DNA of 38,500 bases from Mesostigma viride (GCA_009746045.1 RPFO01001618.1:64001-102500), one strand, 5' to 3'; shown: positions 8,011 through 18,486, numbered from the stretch's first letter. The notes: generated from the sequence alone by a model not told the origin. Numbers and translations: made by a program.

Positions 8011-9738
8011 TTAACTCGTCGTCTGTCCCAACTCAGTCCTCACAGGAGGACTGAGTTGACAATTTTCAACCGCGTGTAGCGACTAGGTGGGGGGTCCATC
8101 CCAAATGTTTTGATGTGGATCGGGGGTGTACTAGATGTCATTTTGTTGGCAAAAATACTGCATATGTGAAAACTTGACCCGAACACCTGAAAATTACACG
8201 GACGTTGGGCACCTCTCGCGAATTTGCATTTTTCGGGATAAGAACGAGTGGGAAAAATTCAATCAAATCCTGGTGCATGAAGAAAAAATATAGGCATGTA
8301 AACAATACAGTTCTTGAAAAGTGGCAAAAAACTGGGCTCGATTTGGCCACTGCAACTGCCTGAAACAATTAAAAAACTCTCAGTCCTCAGGAGAGGAATG
8401 GGGCTTTTGCTAACTTTGCTAGCATGTAAGTGCGGTCATACTACACACCACCGTGGCCACCAACCATCCCAATCAACTCATTTCCCTTCAAGCATTACAG
8501 GACAACACACTTGCATCATCATACTTCAGGTATATCATACCTTATCATGCAGTGAGAGCCTATGCATGCATGTAGGGAAAGGGCTTGGATACCTACCAAC
8601 AAAGGGTTATGTTTTAAGTGTCAACCACCAATATAATGGGTAGGTTAAGCATATTTCCATTGTTTCTAACAACAATAGATATGGCTATAACTGTTTTGCC
8701 TTGCCATGATGTGGCCAACATAGTTGCTGGCACATGATGGCAGTGGTTTGTCACCAAGACTTTTCACTCACCCGTAAAAGCTTGAATGCACCCTTGACGC
8801 AGCCCGTGGCCACACAATCATGCAGTATGAACGTAGCAAAAGAATAACTAACATCTACGAAGGTGTTTAAACCTGCACAGCTCCTAAAACCCTGCACAAC
8901 TACACTGGGTTAAGGCAAATGCCTGCTAACATCATCTGAAAAGGGGGTTTTAGAGAGGGGCAGGCAACGGTCAAGAAAGAGCATCAAGACTTGAACCTGA
9001 CAACGCCTCGCAAGCTTAAACTCATGTACGAACATCAAGAAACGAAGAGGCAACGATTATCCGGCTTTACCTGGCACGGCTGGCGTTACCTTGGCCCAGG
9101 CGGTGCCCGCAAAAGTGGCACTTTGCGGCACATAGACCATGACGTGACAGAATGGTCGAAATCATCAAATCTATACTGTCACTCAATTTATTCTAATACA
9201 ATGCATGTTAAAATGTAGAAAGAAACCTATCCGCCATTGAAATTGCGCCGGAAAGCAAGCGCAGTCATCAATTCCGTCGACCTGCCTTATCGCAGTTTTT
9301 TCCAGCAAGAACAGTGCCGACACCGGGTAAATCGCATCCCCGCGAGCTAAAAATTGATTTTTGTCATCTTTAGAGCATGTTAAATCTATTTCCTGAGTTT
9401 GGACAGCTAACTCGTCCGCAAACGTAAACTGCATGCATGGGCGCGAGCCGCCATGGCTAGGTCGTGCATTTCCGGAACTCGCGTTTCACGTGGAAAAGTA
9501 CCCTTACCACCTGTACTTTGACCGTACATTTTGCCGCTCATACCAAATCCAAAAAAATCCCAAAAATATGTCCAAGAAAGATCTTTTCACGTAGTATTTG
9601 AATAAATTTTGAGAGAATTTTTTTGTCAAACATTCTGACCGGGGCGAATTTTCTACGAAACCCAAAAACTCGGTCCTCTAGAGAGGACTGAGTTCAACTC
9701 AGTCCTCCGTAGAGGACCAGAGACAGACGACGAGTTAA
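8011..9738. mobile_element. Non-autonomous DNA transposon with 16-bp terminal inverted repeats
   Basis: TTAACTCGTCGTCTGT at 8011-8026 is repeated perfectly in reverse complement at 9723-9738. The outer flanks (TTTTCCAA and ATCACGG) join to restore the uninterrupted LINE sequence seen at 22720-22732. Just inside each end lies AACTCAGTCCTC...GAGGACTGAGTT (8030-8056 left; 9680-9716 right, doubled). These make subterminal hairpins. None of the frames inside resembles a transposase, so the element would need enzymes from elsewhere. TTAA at both tips recalls piggyBac targets, but the uninterrupted copy lacks TTAA at this point, so the superfamily is open. Confidence 0.8.
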
Positions 9739-9764
9739 ATCACGGAGAGGCCTAGGCCCCCCAT

Positions 9765-9959
9765 CTGGGACTCTGGGGGGTGCAGGTGCCCTTGGTGCAC
9801 CTAGAGCAAGTGTCGTTTTACTCGTTTACATTCCCACCCTTGCAGGAATTAAGTATAGCTTAATTAGAATGTATTAAAAGCCATATGCCCCTTCTCTGGG
9901 ATATGTGCTGCATATTTACTCCCAACGGAGTTATGTTCCTAAGTGATTAATTAATTAAT
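9765..9959 (+). mobile_element. SINE family 2 insertion with 12-bp target site duplication
   Basis: A 195-bp insert interrupts LINE copy A. It is flanked by TAGGCCCCCCAT at 9753-9764 and again at 9960-9971. It begins CTGGGACTCTGGGGGGTGCAGG and ends ATATGTGCTGCATATTTACTCCCAACGGAGTTATGTTCC plus a TTAA tail. The hairpin ACTCC-CAAC-GGAGT is at 9918-9931. A perfect duplication and tail are signs of target-primed reverse transcription. It is a sibling of 6489-6632. Confidence 0.85.
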
Positions 9960-12119
9960 TAGGCCCCCCATGTCCTCTACTAGCTGTTCTTTCGGAAGGT
10001 GCGGGCCTTGCGGCGTCTAGCATCACCACGGGGCCCGGCCGGCCCACGTAAGGAGGTGCCGGCCGGCCAGGCTGAGCTGGGCGCAGTCCCGTGGCCGGGG
10101 GGCCACGTGAGGTGTCTACCTGGTTGGTGCGAGCTATAAGTGCCCTATACTATAGCTGCAGGCGCCGCTGCTTAATGGTGCTGGTGATATATATGGCATG
10201 CCGAGGTACAGGTCCTCATTGCGGACGTGAGCAGCATATCCTACTCTGAAAATGGATCGCAGCATGTTGCATGGTGACCGCGCCGTCCAGCTTTCGGGCC
10301 AGGTCGGCGGTGGTGAGGGTCCACGTCTCGGCCCCATACGTAAGAACCCCAGAAGAACGATCGATCCGAGGACCTTATAAACAGGTCCTGTTTCTCGATC
10401 TTGCCCAGGGGCTTGTGCCATGCACAGGGCTTGATATTGGCGTAAAGCGTGCCAGGCGAGGGAGATGCGGTGGTCGACATCAGCCCCGCAGCTGGGAAGG
10501 ATCGGCTGCCCAGCAGCTTGACACGGTACGTCCGATCCCGATACAGGACTCGAGTCCCGTCAAGGAGAAAGCTCTAGCTAGGTCGGGCGGTGGTGGGTGA
10601 GTGAGCCCAATCGCCAGAGCCTCTGTCTTCTTGCTGACCTCAAGCCCCACTGCGCGAGCCTCGATATAGCCAGGCAGTCAAGCCACGTCTGCACGTGTGC
10701 CCAGTGTCCTCGAAGAGGGTCACTGGTGTCGTCTGCATAGATGATGTCCGCCAGCCCGGCCGGAATCTCCGTTTCCGCCCTGCCATATGCCAGAAACGGT
10801 TAATTGTCAACCTGCACCCCTGGTTAATTCCCTACCCACGATCGATGCGGACAAATTGCTTGCGCGCCTGAATCATCAGTTACTACGTATTCGACCACAA
10901 TAATGAACAGGTAGGGCGACAGCACGCAGCCCTGCCACACACCCTTCTGTTAAGGGCATGGTGCATGGCGTGGTCCCGGCCGTAGGAAGTGGGCACCGAA
11001 GTGGTGTCGACCCTTCATACAGGTTGCGGATATGACAGCAATAAGGGGGCGGGGGATCCGGAACAGAGCGATCGAGGATGTCCCAAAGCGCGCCTGTGCA
11101 CAGGCCAGAAAACCGAATTGGAGGCTTTGATGAAGTCCACCAGCACAAGGTGCAGAGGGGACTCACCGCAGGCTGAATGAAGGCGTTGCAGTTCTTCCAC
11201 AATTAAGGCGGCGAGTAGCGAAGAGCGCCTGTACTGTGTTGCGACCTGAACGGAAGCCGTGCTTCGAACGAGTCTCACTGAGGTGACCATCCAGTGCCGT
11301 GCGCAGGCGGTTCAGGATTCGAGCTGCATGAGAAGCTTGAGGGGGGCACTTTAAAATGCGCACCGGCCCGTTACCGGGGTCGGCTGGCGACCCCTTATTA
11401 GTTAATCTTGTACAGCATCGTGCGAAAACTGTGTTGCCAGGCCGCTGGAGGCGGTTGCGACGACAGCAGAAGACGGTTGCAGGTATCCCGGAAGAGCAGC
11501 ATGACACCAGTGTCCTCGAACTCGGCTGCAAGTTTCACAACTGCGGCCGGAATCTTGGCGGAGCCGGTGGCGGCGTCGTAACGCAGACGCTACTAGCTGG
11601 ACCGCCTCCGTGACCTCGCGAGAGGTGAAAGGAGGCATGTCTGACGTCGGGTCGCCAAGCGGGCCGATCAGCGGGGGGACTAGGTAGTCCGCCGCAGACC
11701 TGGGCGGGGCCGGGCCGGGCCCGGCGCGGGGCCGCCGGCCAGGGCAGCCGGGCGGGCGGGCGGCGGCTGGGAGCAGGCCGGGCGGGGCCGGCGGCGCAGC
11801 TGTCCCCACGACCTCGGCAGTGGCCGCGGCCCAGGTACGAAGCCGCTTGGCTGGGCCGGGCGTCGGGAACGTCGTGGCGGTGGGGCCGCGGCCGAGGCCG
11901 TCCGGGCAGTGCCCGAGGTGCTTGTACCAGTCTGAACCAGCTATAGGCCCCCTTGCCGTCGTGCTTCTGCTGGCAGATGCGCAGGCCAGTACGTCCTTGA
12001 CCATCTGCTGGGCGTCTGCCTTCTCCGCCTGCTCGTAGTAGGCCACCCGCAGAGCCGCTTGCAGCCCAGGTTTGGCGGTCGGCCGGTCCCTGTTGCGGCG
12101 GAGCATCTGCCTAGCGGTG

Positions 12120-12176
12120 ACACGAGGGATAAGCTAAGGCTATTATGGCTAGACATGCTAGTTGTGTACCGTGCGT
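12120..12176. mobile_element. 57-bp insert with 8-bp target duplication
   Basis: TAGCGGTG occurs at 12112-12119 and 12177-12184 and flanks 57 bp whose ends are weakly complementary (ACACGAGGG against ACGCACGGT). A relative of the inner sequence (ACGCACGGTACACAAC...ATAGCCTTAGC) stands alone at about 22233-22275. An 8-bp duplication is typical of hAT elements, but the insert is very short. Confidence 0.45.
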
Positions 12177-12556
12177 TAGCGGTGCACGTAAAGGAGGACG
12201 CTGAGGACAAGGGCCTTGAACAGAATGCGCTTGCGCCGAACAAAACGCCACTCGTGGTGGACTGCAAATCCTTAATCGAAACGCTGATCGCCGGCTGGGC
12301 CAGCAGCTAGGGGCTGGCCGGGCGGCAATGTCCTTCACCGCCTGGGCAGTGATCGAGGCCTTCGGTGTTTTCCAGCTAGGCACTCCCTGGCCATGCAGCA
12401 TTGTCCGTGAGGCGCTAGGTCGATGTCGAGGATCGGCTGCATGGGCAGTTATGCCTGCATGGCGTCGGTACATGTTGGCGGTGTTGGCGGTGCCGGGAGG
12501 TGGAGGCGAGGAGGGTGGCTCAGGTGGCGGTGGTGGTGGTGGCCAGAGGACAGGGA

Positions 12557-12640
12557 GCTCGGCAGCCCTACCAGCCATTAAGAATGTACTCCAGCACGCA
12601 AAATGTACTTCGTACCGAAGTTTGTCTTTTTATGCTGAAA
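12557..12640 (+). repeat. Dispersed repeat with a conserved peptide reading, copy 1
   Basis: GCAGCCCTACCAGCCATTAAGAATGTACTCCAGCAC matches, with a few changes, the reverse complement of 21002-21040. Both copies read AALPA(I/V)KNVLQH and are followed by an AAATGTACTT motif. The conserved reading suggests a coding end or exon carried by a mobile element. Confidence 0.5.
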
Positions 12641-13450
12641 ATTGTCATGCATGATGTTTGCAACCAAAATAGACCTCGTACAAAGTTTGGTATCGATCGG
12701 ACGTCATCTTGGTGACATTTGCTAGCAATGAAGGTACATTTTTGTCATTTTTTGTTAAATTAAATAGTAATAAATATGAAACAGTACTAAATCACGTCAA
12801 ACCATCATGGATATTTGCAAGCAACCTAATTACCACTAGAATAGACCATGCACAAAGTTTGGGGTCAATCTGAACTCAAAATAGTGACGTTTGCTAGCAT
12901 AAATACTGCATTTTTTGCCATTTTCAAGCATTTTGCTCAGTGTAAGCTACTAAACAATATCAAACTACGTCATAAAGCTATGAAATATTGGAAGCAACCT
13001 AAACACCACTAGATTAGACCATGGGCCAAGTTTGGGCTCAGTCTGACGTCAAAATAGTGACGTTTGCTAGCATAAATGGTGCATTTTTTGCCATTTTCAA
13101 GCATTTTGCTCAGTGTAAGCTACTAAACAATATCAAACTATGTCAGAAAGCTATGAAATGTTGGAAGCAACCTAAACACCACTAGATTAGACCATGGGCC
13201 AAGTTTGGGCCCAGTTTGATCTCAAAATAGTGACGTTTGCTAGCATAAATGGTGCAATTTTTGCCTTTTTCAAGCATTTTGGTAAGTATAGTTGCCTCAA
13301 ACTATGTCAGAAAACTGTGAATTGTTGTAAATAACCTGTTTGCCACTACATTAGACCATCCTCAACTTGTAAGGTCAGGCATAGGTAAAGGTAGTGACAT
13401 TTGCTAGCACTATATACAAGCATATTATGCCTCTTTTCGCATATACACAT
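12640..13450. repeat. 173-bp tandem satellite, about 4.5 units
   Basis: The landmark GCTAGCA recurs at 12721, 12893, 13066, 13239 and 13403: steps of 172, 173, 173 and 164 bp. Units share AAATAGTGACGTTTGCTAGCATAAAT, GCATTTTTTGCCATTTTCAAGCATTTTG, AAGCAACCTAAACACCACTAGATTAGACCATG and CCAAGTTTGGG. The middle units are closest and the outer ones are diverged, as in arrays maintained by unequal exchange. No coding frame crosses the array. Confidence 0.9.
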
Positions 13451-13869
13451 TAAAAATAACAAGACATCATCATATCATGGCCTTAATACAAGGTGTGCAA
13501 ATGCAAATCACACCAGATCGGATGACCAATGATGGGTGGCTGCATGCCAACACATCTACCAGGCTGCAGGGTGAGAGGCCACATCGCTACAAGACAGGAA
13601 TCCTCGCAATTGCACAACACCGCTAGTACACTGTGCACATACCCCAAGAGGATTTGGCTACAAGCCATAAAAGTTTGGCCATGCTAACACATTCTTCATC
13701 CAAGCAAAATGCAGCCTCTCCAAACTCAACTCATTGATTTAAATTCAGCTAGGCCAGGCGTGCATGCTCTACTTGCCGACAACCATGAGTAAACTTGTCT
13801 ACCACTTCATTCCATGCGCCGGTAGATGGCACCGTCTCATCTACCAGTCATCCCCGGCTCCCATTCCGC
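13451..13869. other. Intergenic, no feature seen
   Basis: No repeat or credible coding frame apart from the start of the pyrimidine tract. Confidence 0.4.
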
Positions 13870-14012
13870 ATCCTCCTCTCCCTCTCCCTCTCCCTCTTCC
13901 TCCTCCCCCTCCCCCTCCCATTCTCCCTCCCCCTCTCCCTCCCCCTCTCCCTCCTCCTCCCCTCCTCCTCCCCCTCTTTCTCCCCCTCTTTCTCTCCCTC
14001 TTCCTCCTCCTC
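13870..14012. repeat. Polypyrimidine (CCCTCT)n tract
   Basis: About 140 bp of C and T only, in CTCCCT/CCCTCC units. It lies 55 bp downstream of the stop of the minus-strand gene at 14068. The Pro/Ser/Leu- and Arg/Gly-rich frames here come from the repeat. Such tracts can form triplex DNA. Confidence 0.9.
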
Positions 14013-14067
14013 CCCGCCTTCACTGTCACTGTGCACAGCAGGGACGGCATCGTCTATGTGGGTGCCA

Positions 14068-15827
14068 TCACCTGCGTTCACGGTGCCAGCCTAGCTCCTG
14101 TGGAAAGAAGCGAGCGCGGCCAAATGCCTCGACTGGGTGTGGGCAGCCGCACACGAACTGCGTCACCTCCGCCAGGGCATGATAGTCCTCATACTGCCCA
14201 TCAGCCCACATCGCCTTGATGAGCAGGTGACCTCCCCTTTCCTGAACCTTAGTGACCCAGCCATGGAAGCGCTCCCTCTTCCTCGCTATCCCCGGAAACA
14301 GGGCACACAGGCGCATCCCGATAAGCGCACGTGCTCCATGCTCGGCAAAGTAGGCATTGCAGTCATCCTTTGCTGCTGCCCTGGCGGCGGTGGCAGTCTT
14401 GTAATGCTCAAAGTCAATCTGCGGGTGCTCTTTCAACGCCGCCACCGTGGCAGCTGACAGTTTGCCGGTACTGATCAGCTCAGGCTGGTGCACCTCTGCC
14501 GTACCGCCCACTGTCCAGTGCTGCAGGTGTACATCAGAAATGGGGACCGTCATCCCTGCGCTGCCGCCACCTAATGTCACTCTAGAAAACTGGCCCGTCC
14601 ACGACGGTGCGTAGTAAGGAGAGGCGACAATGCTGTCACGCTCCGTGCGATCGCCTTCCAGATCAAGGACCTTCACCAGCATGTGTGGTGCCCACGGCAT
14701 TCCCTGCCCGCAGGTGACGGCTGGCCGCTTAACAACGAGTAGGTCGCTGCGTCGTATGAGGCTTCCATTCACCTTGAAGGTGTGCCTGCCGGAAATCAGT
14801 GTGCGCAAAGCGGGCGTTGCCGTTGATGTGCTCCCTCGCGCAGCGGGCGCACATGCGCGGTTGATCTGCGCTTGAATCTCGCGGGCAGGGCAAGCGACGT
14901 GTGAGATTACTTGTTTTATGGGCAGCCTCAGTGCTCGTGTTGCCCGCGCAACCGACTGGTCGCCTGCAGATCGCAGCGGTAAGGGTACCGCCTTGTTCGC
15001 TTGCAGTTCACGCTTCTCTTTGAGCTTTTGCTCCATGATGTCGAACAGATTCTCGTTGTTGGCACGCACATCCTCCACGGACTTTGGCACCTGCTCAATC
15101 CATCCGTCCAGCAACTGCTGCTTCTCAGCGGCGACGATGTCAGGAAAAAGGCTGTGAAGGCTAGCGCAGGTACATCTCCTGGCACCGCCCTCGTCCCATT
15201 CAAAAAGCGGCACTAGACCAGGACTTCCTTTGGGGGCCTTGCCACGCTCTATGAGGAGGCACCCATAGACAGGATCTCCCTGCGGGGTGTACCCAATGGG
15301 CGTGACCCCGTCACAAGCCTCGCCATTAGGCCCTGTGGGCTGCCACTTGTTCACCGGTGCATTTACCAACGTCTCCGATGCGGCTAGGCGCCAGCGGACA
15401 TACACGGTCATATCCGGGCCCCAAAACACTTCGAGATCGAACACCTTCGAAGAGCGGTGCCTCTCCCTCTCGGCTTCGGTTGCTGGCTCATCATCCAAGT
15501 CGGCGGTGGCGCCCGCGCCCGCACCCGCGCCGGCGCCTGCGCCCCCACCCCCGCCCGCGCCCGCGCGCGCGCCTTGGGTGGCGCCCGCGCCCGCACCCGC
15601 GCCGGCGCCTGCGCCCCCGCCCCCGCCCCCGCCCGGGCCCGCGCCCGCGCCCGCGTCTTGGGTGGCGCCCGCGCCCGCACCCGCGCCTTCTCCCCCGCCC
15701 CCGCCCCCGCCCGCGCCCCGCCCGCGCCATGGGTGTGGCCCGCGGCTGGCTTCTTCGGAAATGCGTCCATCGATTTCACCCACCGGCCGTCAGCGGTGGA
15801 TGCACCCTTTCGGCCACGTTGTGACAT
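14068..15827 (-). CDS. Hypothetical protein with a Gly/Ala minisatellite and C-terminal Tudor-like segment
   Basis: A minus-strand frame is open from 15783 to a stop at 14068 (571 codons), but its first codon is GTG. The nearest good ATG (15827, MSQRGRKGASTADGR) lies in another frame and can only be joined to the long frame inside the GC-rich repeat at 15500-15725. After the repeat come KVFDLEVFWGPDMTVYVRWR, a segment LFPDIVAAEKQQLLDGWIEQV, an EKQ-rich helix, a middle part (DLLVVKRPAVTCG, WAPHMLVKVLDLEG, IVASPYYAPSWTG) somewhat like a BAH fold, and a C-terminal FHGWVTKV...LIKAMWADGQYEDYHALAEV with the 'G.V..V......Y.DG..ED' pattern of Tudor-like domains. LFP-led modules appear twice. A chromatin role is only a guess. 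It could also belong to a mobile element with the neighbour upstream. Splicing from the 16.1-kb exon is possible, with an acceptor near 15910. Confidence 0.55.
15500..15725 (-). repeat. Coding GC minisatellite
   Basis: Three units starting GGTGGCGCCCGCGCCCGCACC on the plus strand at 15505, 15577 and 15661 (steps of 72 and 84, both multiples of three). They encode Gly-Ala on the minus strand. Inner (GCGCCC)n stretches vary in length. Confidence 0.85.
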
Positions 15828-15877
15828 CAAGCGCGGCGTCCCCAATAGAACAGTCATGCAATATGAATAATCATTAG

Positions 15878-16104
15878 TATCAACGATGCGTTCATGCAGG
15901 CGTGAACTGTGAAATACAACAAGCATGCAACAACGACTCCAGCACACTTAGTAAATACTGCTCATAATATCTGTGGCACATGCAACATGGTTAAAACACA
16001 CATGGATGACCTGTATGGCTGCACATGAACTGTCCACCTAGAGAAGACTAGAAATTCAGCATGATATCAAGAGCCATCCACACAAATATATGTCTTACCG
16101 CAGC
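15878..16104. other. Spacer or intron between the two minus-strand genes
   Basis: No coding frame. On the minus strand a donor-like GCG|GTAAGA lies at about 16098-16090, just after the stop of the upstream gene, and an acceptor-like TATTTCACAG lies near 15909, so this may be an intron of one larger gene. Confidence 0.3.
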
Positions 16105-16762
16105 TTAGGGCTTCTTCGGGTTGAGTTGGCGAATCGAGCTTGTTGAGCCCTGCTCGAAGTAATGCTCAAATGCGATGCCCAGGCCCGCCAGCACATCATC
16201 AAATGTGATTAGTTTCACAGGTGGTCCGAAGAGTTCCAAACGTGGTTGCTAATTTTCAGGCAGTGCCTGAAGGCCGCCTCGAAAGTGAAACGCGAAAGTG
16301 AAAAGGGGTCACAAACCCTATGTTCATATCCTTGACTCCCCCGTCGAGAACGAACCGAAAACCAGCGCCATGAACGAACTTGTGACGAGTAGATGACGAC
16401 ATCGTGGTTATGGCGTCGTACCCCCCCTGGTGCAGCTGCTGCTTTATCGCCGCCTTCCTGTCCTCTTGCTTCCGCCCGGGCGAAAACCAGGCGCTTCGCA
16501 ATGCCTGGAGATGTGATATTCTAATGGGCTTCATGCACTCGTGGCCGCACTTACAGTCGAACGTCTCGTCGGTCACTAGGCTGCCGGCATGGGTGCTGCC
16601 GCTTAGCACTATGGCTGCGAACTTGCGCTTCCCATGGTGTCCCATCACCATGATAGCGAAAGCCAGGAAGCAGATAGCCACGATTATGTCCCAGCAAAGC
16701 CATAGCACACCTTCCGTTTCGACCGCCATGTCGGCCACTAGTCCGGATAGCTCAATGTGCAC
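16105..16762 (-). CDS. Hypothetical cysteine-containing protein, one small intron proposed
   Basis: The first exon (16762-16337) starts MHIELSGLVADMAVETEG, has a hydrophobic stretch IIVAICFLAFAIMVMG (about residues 26-41), then TFDCKCGHECMKPIRISHLQALRSAWF and GAGFRFVLDGG. A donor GTCAAG at 16336 and an acceptor TTAG ending at 16249 are both in phase 0 (88-bp intron). The second exon reads QPRLELFGPPVKLITF, DDVLAGLGIAFEHYFEQ and stops at 16105-16107. The C-x-C-x3-C cluster, followed by a helix and a 'GF.F.L.G' strand, recalls N-terminal domains of plant and algal transposase-like proteins (inference). The first 25 codons lie inside the palindrome and are repeated on the plus strand from 17230. 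Confidence 0.4.
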
Positions 16763-17303
16763 CTGACCTTGACACTAATCGCACAAACAGCCACAATTTT
16801 GCAAGCAAGAAGACATGGCTACCTCGGCATTTCATGAAATGTACTTCGTGAAATGCATTTCGTGAAATGTACTAAGGAACGTGATTGGCCGGCGTTCGCT
16901 CGCCAAATCTCGCAAAATGTACTAAGGCACGTGATTGGTCCCGCAAAATGTACTAAGGAACGTGATTGGCCGGCGAAGATTCTGTAGGGAATTTTAATTG
17001 CAGCAAACAGAATCTTCGCCGGCCAATCACGTTCCTTAGTACATTTTGCGGGACCAATCACGTGCCTTAGTACATTTTGCGAGATTTGGCGAGCGAACGC
17101 CGGCCAATCACGTTCCTTAGTACATTTCACGAAATGCATTTCACGAAGTACATTTCATGAAATGCCGAGGTAGCCATGTCTTCTTGCTTGCAAAATTGTG
17201 GCTGTTTGTGCGATTAGTGTCAAGGTCAGGTGCACATTGAGCTATCCGGACTAGTGGCCGACATGGCGGTCGAAACGGAAGGTGTACTATGGCTTTGCTG
17301 GGA
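16689..17303. repeat. 615-bp near-perfect palindrome
   Basis: Arms 16689-16985 and 17007-17303 (297 bp each) are reverse complements with only a single difference seen (CACACC against TACACC near 16708). The spacer is 21 bp. Each arm contains three ATGTACTAAGG(A/C)ACGTGATTGG units, that is, CCAAT followed by CACGTT or CACGTG, plus GAAATGTACTTCGTGAAATG elements. Outer parts hold the start of the minus-strand gene at 16762 and an identical start on the plus strand at 17230. It may be a foldback element or an inverted duplication of a promoter. Confidence 0.95.
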
Positions 17304-17929
17304 TGATTATCATCGTAGTACATCATATGTATTACAGTACATTTCACGAAGTACATTTCATGGAGGCAGAGGGAAAGTTCCTGTTCATGGTGAGTCGGGG
17401 TTAGCAATCACGGCAATGTCGATACATGTACTTGCAGTATATACAAATGCCATAATGTCCTTAGATGCAGCATGAATGTCTATTGTTCGGATTTCTTTTA
17501 TCACGATGCTTAGGATGCCTTCCAACAGAAATCTGCTGCGCTACAGGTCGGGAATACCTGAACTTGATATGCGTGGCCAGTGGCCATGGCAGCCGGGGTC
17601 GGTAAGAATTAACTTCGATAGCCATGAATAATGCGGAAAGTGAACGTTGTCCACCCGCTGCACAGGGAAAATGGCTGCACAGGAACGGCCTGACGTGATA
17701 CTGTCGCAAAGCAGTTCTCATAAGCCGACAATTACACATTCGACTTATGATCGATAATCGGCGCAGGCCTTCGACATTCAAGCGCGCATCGAAACGTCGT
17801 GAGGATTTCGGACATTTAGATGAAGTTGGATTGTTTTCGGCCCTCGTATTTGCCATGATCTTGGCCATCCAATCTTTTTGCTTCGTGCACAGTTTGCGTT
17901 TGCAGTTAAGCGTAGGTACATGACAAGCT
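17304..17929. other. Flank of the palindrome, no gene seen
   Basis: The plus-strand frame from 17230 leaves the palindrome at 17303 and continues only to 17475 with unrelated sequence, so it is probably not a gene. GTACATTTCACGAAGTACATTTCATG at 17338-17363 repeats a motif of the palindrome arm. Nothing else is recognised. Confidence 0.4.
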
Positions 17930-18000
17930 TGCGTTTGCGTTTGCGTTTGCGTTTGCCTTTGCCTTTGCCTTTGCGTATACATTTGCATGTGCGCTTGCGT
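17930..18000. repeat. (TTGCGT)n hexamer tract
   Basis: TTGCGT repeated about five times, then TTGCCT and decaying TTGCAT-type units. Looser TTGCAT units go on to about 18350, so this may be an old hexamer satellite. Confidence 0.8.
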
Positions 18001-18486
18001 TGCCGTTTGCTTATGCGTCCCAATGTATGTCTGGCTTTGGGCAATTCTATTTCCTTGTCGTTGGGATATGAGTGGGTGCTGGCGGTGGTGTTACTGTCGG
18101 CAGGTAGAGTGGCAGTGGCTTCAACTTCTGTTGCTTTTTCATTGCATTTGCATTTTCATTGGGTCTCTGTAGTTAACAACTGCTTTAAATATCTTTGTTA
18201 ATAGCCGGCTTCAGCTGTAATTTCGATTGCATGTTGCTTTTGAATTGCATTCGCACTGGGCACATGCAGTGGGCATTAGGCATTGGTAGTGCAATTACAC
18301 ATGCAGTCACACTTGCAATTGCAATGAAGTTGAAATTGAAGCTGCAGCTAAAATTTGCTACGTGCCTACTGGTACAGTCGCATGTGCAGTCAACTTTGTG
18401 CTTGTTTATTATTATTATTTCTTCTTCTTATAATTTCTTATTATTATTATAATTTCTTCTTGCTTTTCGTAATGTGTGGTGGTTAG

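Larger units (their letters stand above)
7806..12320 (-). mobile_element. RTE LINE copy A, old and disrupted by nested insertions
   Basis: Minus-strand sequence matching copy B occurs at 7806-8010, 9739-9764 and 9961-11650, and extends further upstream to about 12320. It therefore covers a pre-RT region absent from copy B (for example QAALRVAYYEQAEKADAQQM, then DMPPFTSREVTEAVQ at the start of the shared part). The coding capacity is destroyed by frameshifts. Compared with copy B it has gained many 2-12-bp insertions. Three insertions interrupt it: the TIR transposon 8011-9738, a SINE at 9765-9959 and a 57-bp insert at 12120-12176. The terminal hairpin is missing at 7806, where copy D joins. 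The RT belongs to the RTE-like non-LTR group by the resemblance of its C-terminal 'YGAETWTLT...LR.IF' region (family knowledge). Confidence 0.85.

Noticed and set aside
13764-14219. Pro/Ser/Leu-rich plus-strand frames downstream of the 14068 gene
   Set aside because: They arise from the polypyrimidine tract; all phases are open.
17230-17475. Plus-strand gene starting MHIELSGLVADM
   Set aside because: Only the part in the palindrome arm is shared with the minus-strand gene; beyond 17303 the frame is unrelated and soon stops. It is probably a by-product of the duplication.
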